This document shows, in pieces, positions 57,555 to 64,000 of a DNA stretch of 64,000 bases (position 1 is the first letter of the stretch; the number at the start of each line of letters is the position of its first letter). The DNA comes from an uncultured Oscillospiraceae bacterium (GTDB lineage Bacteria; Bacillota; Clostridia; Oscillospirales; Oscillospiraceae). Where the stretch lies: NCBI GenBank assembly GCA_910578735.1, contig CAJTSQ010000009.1:12484-76483 (forward strand). Direction: 5' to 3'. The notes beneath the pieces were generated by a model. The model worked only from the letters and a program-made list of their open reading frames with translations, had not been told where the DNA came from and ran no database searches. The translations under genes were made by a program, and so were the position numbers.

Positions 57555-58046
57555 ATGGAGCGAGTGGTTGGCGCCCCTTTCCACAGCCTGAGCCGGGCGG
57601 TGGATATGCTGTGCCTGAATCTGGGGGCGGAGGTGGAGCGGCATTTTGAGCTCCCAAAGCCGGATGGGCGGGACAGGAGGGTACCCTCCTGGTCCATCCA
57701 CCTCCAGACCCCCTGGCGGTTTGTCCACAGCGGGCGGACCGCCCTGGCCTCCGGTGATATGTACGCGCCCTTTGCCCCAGACCAGGTGGGGGAGGGCTGG
57801 GAATATGACCTTGCGGGCCGTCCGGCGGTGGAGAGCAGCCGGTTCGATGTGCTGTCCCCTGGCCTGTCCCGGCAGATGGCGGGGAGCACCGTCACCGCCT
57901 GCCGCATCTCCCCCCTGGGGGACCTGGAGCTGGAGTTTTCCAACGGCGTCCGGTTTGAATCCTTTACCGCCGATTCCTTAAAATGCGAGGTGTGGCGGCT
58001 GGTGGACTATCTCACTGGCGAGCAGCTTGTGACATTAGAAAAATAA
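57555..58046 (+). CDS. Conserved hypothetical protein
   Basis: 163 residues, soluble, no signal or membrane segment. Two sections look conserved: AVDMLCLNLGAEVERHF near the start and ISPLGDLELEFSNGVRFESF near the end, the second resembling a small beta-sheet domain. GGGGGAGCG lies upstream, 10 bp after the lipoprotein gene. I do not recognise the family. It sits between the T-box and alaS and is presumably co-regulated with alaS. Confidence 0.65.
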   Translation: MERVVGAPFHSLSRAVDMLCLNLGAEVERHFELPKPDGRDRRVPSWSIHLQTPWRFVHSGRTALASGDMYAPFAPDQVGEGWEYDLAGRPAVESSRFDVLSPGLSRQMAGSTVTACRISPLGDLELEFSNGVRFESFTADSLKCEVWRLVDYLTGEQLVTLEK

Positions 58047-58077
58047 CCAAATTAAACAAATTTTGGAGGTAATCAAC

Positions 58078-60762
<2,685 letters not shown>

Positions 60763-60765
60763 GCC

Positions 60766-61305
60766 ATGACCAGAGACGACTTAAAACGCTTCCAGGGGCT
60801 GGACATTGATTTTTCCGCCATTGGTCTGGAGTGGGGCGGCCAGTTCTGCGATTACTTCTGTACTCCTATAGATGCCGAGCCGGTGGGGGCCATCGGCTGT
60901 GACGGTGTCCACTTCATTCTCCTGCCCGGGGATGAGCGGGTGTTCTGTGTGGACCCGGCCATGGGGAAGGAGGGAAAGTTTGTCCTTCCTGTGGCCGGGG
61001 ACTTCCGAGAATTTCTCTCCTTTGTCGTCTTCTGCCGGGACGCCAACCCCCTCTCCCAAATCTGGTGGATGGACGAGGCGGGGTTTCGTCAGCTGCTCCG
61101 GGAAGATGCTGAACGAACCTGGCCCGGCTGTGAGGAGTATTTCACCCGAAATAATGCTGCCCTGTCTGCCATCGCCCGGGAGTTTGACCTGGCCCCCGCC
61201 GACCCCTTTGAACAAGTAAAGACCCTCCAGGCCGGGTTTGACCCGTCGGCTCTGCATTTCTCCGACGAGTACTACGATGTGCTGGGCCTGGAGCGGCCCG
61301 AGTAA
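60766..61305 (+). CDS. Hypothetical protein, SMI1/KNR4-like
   Basis: 179 residues, soluble. The pattern GCDGVHFILLPGDERVFCVDP, followed by VAGDFREFLSFVVFCRDANPL, recalls SMI1/KNR4-type (SUKH) proteins, which in bacteria are often immunity or housekeeping binding proteins. It starts 3 bp after alaS and is probably in the same operon. The family call is tentative. Confidence 0.6.
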   Translation: MTRDDLKRFQGLDIDFSAIGLEWGGQFCDYFCTPIDAEPVGAIGCDGVHFILLPGDERVFCVDPAMGKEGKFVLPVAGDFREFLSFVVFCRDANPLSQIWWMDEAGFRQLLREDAERTWPGCEEYFTRNNAALSAIAREFDLAPADPFEQVKTLQAGFDPSALHFSDEYYDVLGLERPE

Positions 61306-61317
61306 GGAGGTTTTCCT

Positions 61318-61491
61318 ATGCTTCCCCAGGACCCCATGATTTTACTCAGCTATGTGAACACCAAGCTCCGGGACGAGTATCCCAGCCTGGACGAGCTGTG
61401 CGCCGCCCTGGACGCGGACCAGGAGGAGCTGGTCCGGAAGCTGGCCGCTGTGAACTATACCTACAGCGCTGAACAGAACCGGTTTGTGTAA
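61318..61491 (+). CDS. Small DUF4250-family protein
   Basis: 57 residues beginning MLPQDPMILLSYVNTKLRD and ending YSAEQNRFV, matching the DUF4250 pattern (N-terminal L-x-x-DP-x-ILLS-x-VN). Helical, probably cytoplasmic. AAGGAGG lies 8 nt before the ATG at 61318. Function unknown. Between two larger genes in the same direction, 12 bp on each side. Confidence 0.88.
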   Translation: MLPQDPMILLSYVNTKLRDEYPSLDELCAALDADQEELVRKLAAVNYTYSAEQNRFV

Positions 61492-61503
61492 GGAGGAACC
61501 GCC

Positions 61504-62751
61504 ATGGGACTGTTTGACAAATTCAAAAAGCCCAAGGAGCCGCCCAGACAGCAGCGCTCCGGGGTTATGGAGCTGATCTTCTGCCCTGCTGAGAGCTTGG
61601 AGCATATCATGGGCCGGATGGAGTCCGCCCTGGGGGTTCACAGCCCCGGCACAGGCAACCGGATCAGCATTTACCAGGATGATATGCACATCGACTTCAC
61701 CGGCTTTGTTGCGGACAAGGAGACGGAAGATGGAAAAAAGGCCCAGGAGCAGCTCCAGGGGGTGTGGGCCTACTTCCGGCAGGTGGAGACAGAACACATC
61801 GACATCCAGCGCAACCTGCTCTATCACCTGCGCCAGTGCCGGGGGATGGTGTCGGTGAACGCCGTCTACGACGGCCCCCAGAACGCAGACAAGGAGGGGG
61901 CTATCTCCGAGCGGATGGGGGTGGTAACAGCGGCGCTCCAGGGGGTGCTGACCTGGGGGATGGATGCCCTGGTGGATCCGGCGGGGAAAATCATTCTGAG
62001 CAAGGACGGGAAAAGCGATCTGGAGTATTACATGCCCTCTGAGGTTCCCATCCCGGCGGACTGGGCCAAGGACGCGCCCCCGGAGGCGGTGGAGCGGCGA
62101 AACAAGTCGATGGCTCTGCTGCGGGACCGGCACATCTACGTCACCCCCTGGCTGCCCCTGCTGTGGGAGCGGGCGGAGGAGCCGGGCCGTACCGTGGAGG
62201 AGGTCTGCCGCCGGGCGGCGGCCCTGCTTATCGTGTCGCTGTACTCCGAGTGCCGGGTGGGGGAGCACATGTCCTATGAGGAGAGCCGGGAATTTGTAAA
62301 CCCCATCATTGAGAGCTATGGGGCGGAGGGGTTCTTCTCCCCCGACGAGAAGGCCTATCTGGACGACCCCAATTCCACCGAGCAGACCCAGATCCAGTAC
62401 GCCTGGCAGTATGAGAATCTGTGGGTAATGGAGTGGGCCCTGGGTCTCACCGACGACCTGTTCTGGCCCACCCGCATCTGCGACGTGCCCCAGTCCGTCC
62501 GAATCATGCGGGAGTACCCCTCCATGGAGGAGCTGACGGCGGCGGCCAGACTGCGCCCCCGGAAGGAGCTGCTGAACCAGGCCGACCTGATCTACCGCCT
62601 CCACTGGGCCTGCGTGGACGCCCGGGTGATGGGTATGCCCGCCCCACAGGAGCTGGAGGAGGGTGTGGTCATGGAGCGCCACCGGGCTCTGTTCTGGCTG
62701 GCCGGCTGCGACGAGATGTGCGGCTGGGACGATGTGGACTTATCCACCTGA
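61504..62751 (+). CDS. DUF4272-domain protein
   Basis: 415 residues, soluble. The C-terminal half (from about residue 195, PPEAVERRNKSMALLRDRHI to near the end) matches the DUF4272 pattern: EEVCRRAAALLIVSLYSE, WQYENLWVMEWALGL, DLIYRLHWACVDAR. The N-terminal part is a separate domain. AAGGAGG precedes the ATG at 61504. Function unknown. Last gene of the rightward series. Confidence 0.8.
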   Translation: MGLFDKFKKPKEPPRQQRSGVMELIFCPAESLEHIMGRMESALGVHSPGTGNRISIYQDDMHIDFTGFVADKETEDGKKAQEQLQGVWAYFRQVETEHIDIQRNLLYHLRQCRGMVSVNAVYDGPQNADKEGAISERMGVVTAALQGVLTWGMDALVDPAGKIILSKDGKSDLEYYMPSEVPIPADWAKDAPPEAVERRNKSMALLRDRHIYVTPWLPLLWERAEEPGRTVEEVCRRAAALLIVSLYSECRVGEHMSYEESREFVNPIIESYGAEGFFSPDEKAYLDDPNSTEQTQIQYAWQYENLWVMEWALGLTDDLFWPTRICDVPQSVRIMREYPSMEELTAAARLRPRKELLNQADLIYRLHWACVDARVMGMPAPQELEEGVVMERHRALFWLAGCDEMCGWDDVDLST

Positions 62752-62775
62752 TTGAAAGAGGGCAGGGCTGTAGAT

Positions 62776-62880
62776 TCAGGCCACTCTTTGTTTGCTGTGC
62801 CAGGACTGCACATAAAAAACCTCGCCGTCTTGCACCAGGATGGTCATATGGACGCCGCCTCTTTTGGATGGACCTGACAT
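62776..62880 (-). CDS. Putative small protein, 34 residues
   Basis: MSGPSKRGGVHMTILVQDGE..., ending SWHSKQRVA. A perfect GGAGGTG lies 6 nt before the ATG at 62880, better than most genes here. It is preceded on the same strand by the terminator-like hairpin at 62908-62932, so readthrough or antitermination would be needed for expression. No homology recognised. It may be a genuine small protein or a chance frame. Confidence 0.5.
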   Translation of the reverse strand: MSGPSKRGGVHMTILVQDGEVFYVQSWHSKQRVA

Positions 62881-62907
62881 TTTAACACCTCCAATTTGAA
62901 AATAAAA

Positions 62908-62932
62908 ACCGGCTGCCTGTCAAGCAGCCGGT
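62908..62932. terminator. Terminator or attenuator ahead of the 34-residue frame
   Basis: ACCGGCTGC pairs with GCAGCCGGT (7-nt loop). On the minus strand it runs into TTTTTATTTT, a strong terminator; on the plus strand it is followed by ACTTTTG and may end the DUF4272 transcript. Confidence 0.8.
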
Positions 62933-63035
62933 ACTTTTGTTTGGGTAAAGCCTATATACGCGCTCTCCATTTGAGAATATTTCCACAATATCAGTATAAC
63001 ACATTTCACCGGTAATTCCGCTATGATTTTTGTCT

Positions 63036-63497
63036 TTACGCCTTCTTCTGTAATACATTCAGAAGACCTTGGCACCCGGCCAGCACATCTTGCCAGGTAG
63101 CCTCGAAGTCTCCTGTATACCACGGGTCTGCGACCTCGGCATCCGGGCGGCCCGCAAACTCCATCAACAGATGCATTTTTTCGTCGTAGTCGCCGCCACA
63201 GATACGGTACATGTTCCGCAGATTAGCCTTGTCCATCCCAATCAGGAGGTCGAAGCGCGCACAGTCCTCGTTCCTCAGCTGGCGGGCCGTTTTGCCGGCA
63301 CAGCCGATCCCATGCTCGGCCAGCTTGCGGCGGGCCGGAGGGTAGACCGGGTTGCCGATCTCCTCAGTGCTGGCGGCTGCGGACTCGATATAAAATTGGC
63401 TCTCCAGCCCAGCTCTTTTCACCAGATCCTTCATCACAAACTCGGCCATTGGGCTCCGGCATATATTGCCGTGGCAGACGAATAAAATTCTTGTCAT
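63036..63497 (-). CDS. Low-molecular-weight protein-tyrosine phosphatase
   Basis: 153 residues. The ATG at 63497 (MTRILFVCHGNICRS) places the CX5R active site at Cys8-Arg14, as in the family; the frame stays open further upstream but that part is not family-like. The general acid is in the DPWYTGDFE loop near 118. Removes phosphate from protein tyrosines or acts as an arsenate reductase-like enzyme. Next to an integrase gene with which it probably has no functional link. Confidence 0.93.
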   Translation of the reverse strand: MTRILFVCHGNICRSPMAEFVMKDLVKRAGLESQFYIESAAASTEEIGNPVYPPARRKLAEHGIGCAGKTARQLRNEDCARFDLLIGMDKANLRNMYRICGGDYDEKMHLLMEFAGRPDAEVADPWYTGDFEATWQDVLAGCQGLLNVLQKKA

Positions 63498-63599
63498 ATC
63501 CTGAAACCTCTTGAAAGTATTGATATTCCGGGCCTTGCAGGTGTTTTGCGGCATTTTCTTCCGCTCATTCTCTTGGCATATCCCGGCATAAAATAGCAC

Positions 63600-63658
63600 A
63601 GCTTTGACCCCGAAAGTAGTAGGAAAGGTAGTAAATCAAGGGGGGTTCTCCCGTTTTA
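63600..63658. other. Probable end of an integrated element
   Basis: The stretch between the phosphatase and integrase genes has repeated TAGTA/TACTA words (AGTAGTAGG, GGTAGTAAATC, TTTACTACTC) like the short arm-type or core sites beside Tn916-type integrases. The exact attachment site cannot be set without the other junction. Confidence 0.4.
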
Positions 63659-64000
63659 CTACTCGCCGCTGGCAACCCGTTTCAGCTCTGCCTGCGCATC
63701 CTCAAAGCCCAGGTGGGTATAGGTGTTCAGCGTAACGCTAATATCCGAGTGTCCCATGAGGTATTGCAGCGTCTTGGGGTTCATACCGCTCTTTGCCATG
63801 TTGGAACAGAATGTGTGCCTGCAAACGTGAGGGGTGACTTTGGGCATCTGCACCTTGTAGATACTGTTGTACTTCTGGCAGATGTGCTTGAAGTAATGCT
63901 CCCAGTGAAGTGCCACCATTGGCTTGCCGTCCTTATCCAAATATAGAAAGCCGCACCTGCCGCCGATCATCGGCTCGGTCTCGGTCTTGGGCTTTGGCCT
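63659..64000 (-). CDS. Tyrosine recombinase/integrase, Tn916 type, N-terminus beyond the window
   Basis: C-terminal 113 residues only. It carries the second half of the catalytic set: VTPHVCRHTFCSNMAKSGMN (H-x-x-R), LQYLMGHSDISVTLNTYTH (His and the nucleophile Tyr). The preceding GFLYLDKDGKPMVALHWEHY matches integrases of Tn916/Tn1549-like integrative conjugative elements. It is the last gene of a mobile element whose end should lie between 63497 and 63659. Confidence 0.9.
   Translation of the reverse strand, partial: RPKPKTETEPMIGGRCGFLYLDKDGKPMVALHWEHYFKHICQKYNSIYKVQMPKVTPHVCRHTFCSNMAKSGMNPKTLQYLMGHSDISVTLNTYTHLGFEDAQAELKRVASGE

Overview
The window reads as a chromosomal piece of a GC-rich, spore-forming, probably motile, butyrate-type anaerobe of the Clostridia. 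An Oscillospiraceae gut bacterium close to Flavonifractor, Intestinimonas or Lawsonibacter fits best. This is inferred from gene content: dipicolinate synthase (spores), cheA-W-R-B with a sigma-D-type promoter, 3-hydroxybutyryl-CoA dehydrogenase and a bcd-etfB-etfA operon, S-layer (SLH) proteins, an alanine T-box, and split transketolases. No ribosomal RNA or CRISPR array was seen, and there is one tRNA (Ser, anticodon GGA).

Layout. 0-6 kb: a truncated membrane protein, rlmB, ftsH and a split transketolase pair. 6.2-6.6 kb: a small type I toxin-antitoxin-like cassette (26-residue hydrophobic peptide, antisense RNA with a perfect consensus promoter) bracketed by 20-bp direct repeats. 6.6-7.8 kb: an ECF-type sigma factor and its likely anti-sigma partner. 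8-19.5 kb: a leftward series of a FliK-like protein, an FlhB C-terminal-domain protein, a PilZ-like protein and two very large secreted SLH proteins. 19.5-24.3 kb: cheA, cheW, cheR, cheB, divergent from that series. 24.3-31 kb: hbd, an aldehyde dehydrogenase, a membrane protein with a PadR regulator, an F420-ligase-like gene behind a perfect palindrome, and dpaA-dpaB.

31-44.3 kb is an accessory catabolic island. It holds two LysR regulators, two further split transketolase pairs, an Asp/Glu-racemase-family enzyme, an acylating-type aldehyde dehydrogenase, a complete TRAP transporter (DctP-Q-M), an HMG-CoA-lyase-family enzyme, a small membrane protein and a carboxymuconolactone decarboxylase/cupin fusion with a MerR-style promoter. 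The gene set suggests uptake of an organic acid or acid sugar and thiamine-diphosphate-dependent C2 chemistry that yields an aldehyde, which is then turned into an acyl-CoA. The substrate cannot be read from the sequence. With the housekeeping pair at 4.3-6.1 kb, the window has three split transketolases.

44.4-48.2 kb: bcd-etfBA with a Rex-like operator, an unexplained structured intergenic stretch, and tRNA-Ser. 48.3-56 kb: MATE exporter, cysteine desulfurase, thiamine pyrophosphokinase and an iron-type ABC importer. 56-62.8 kb: an alanine T-box leader followed by a PhzF-like gene, a lipoprotein and a hypothetical gene before alaS, then small conserved hypothetical genes. The right end has a low-molecular-weight phosphatase and the C-terminus of a Tn916-type tyrosine integrase, so a mobile element probably begins at about 63.6 kb.
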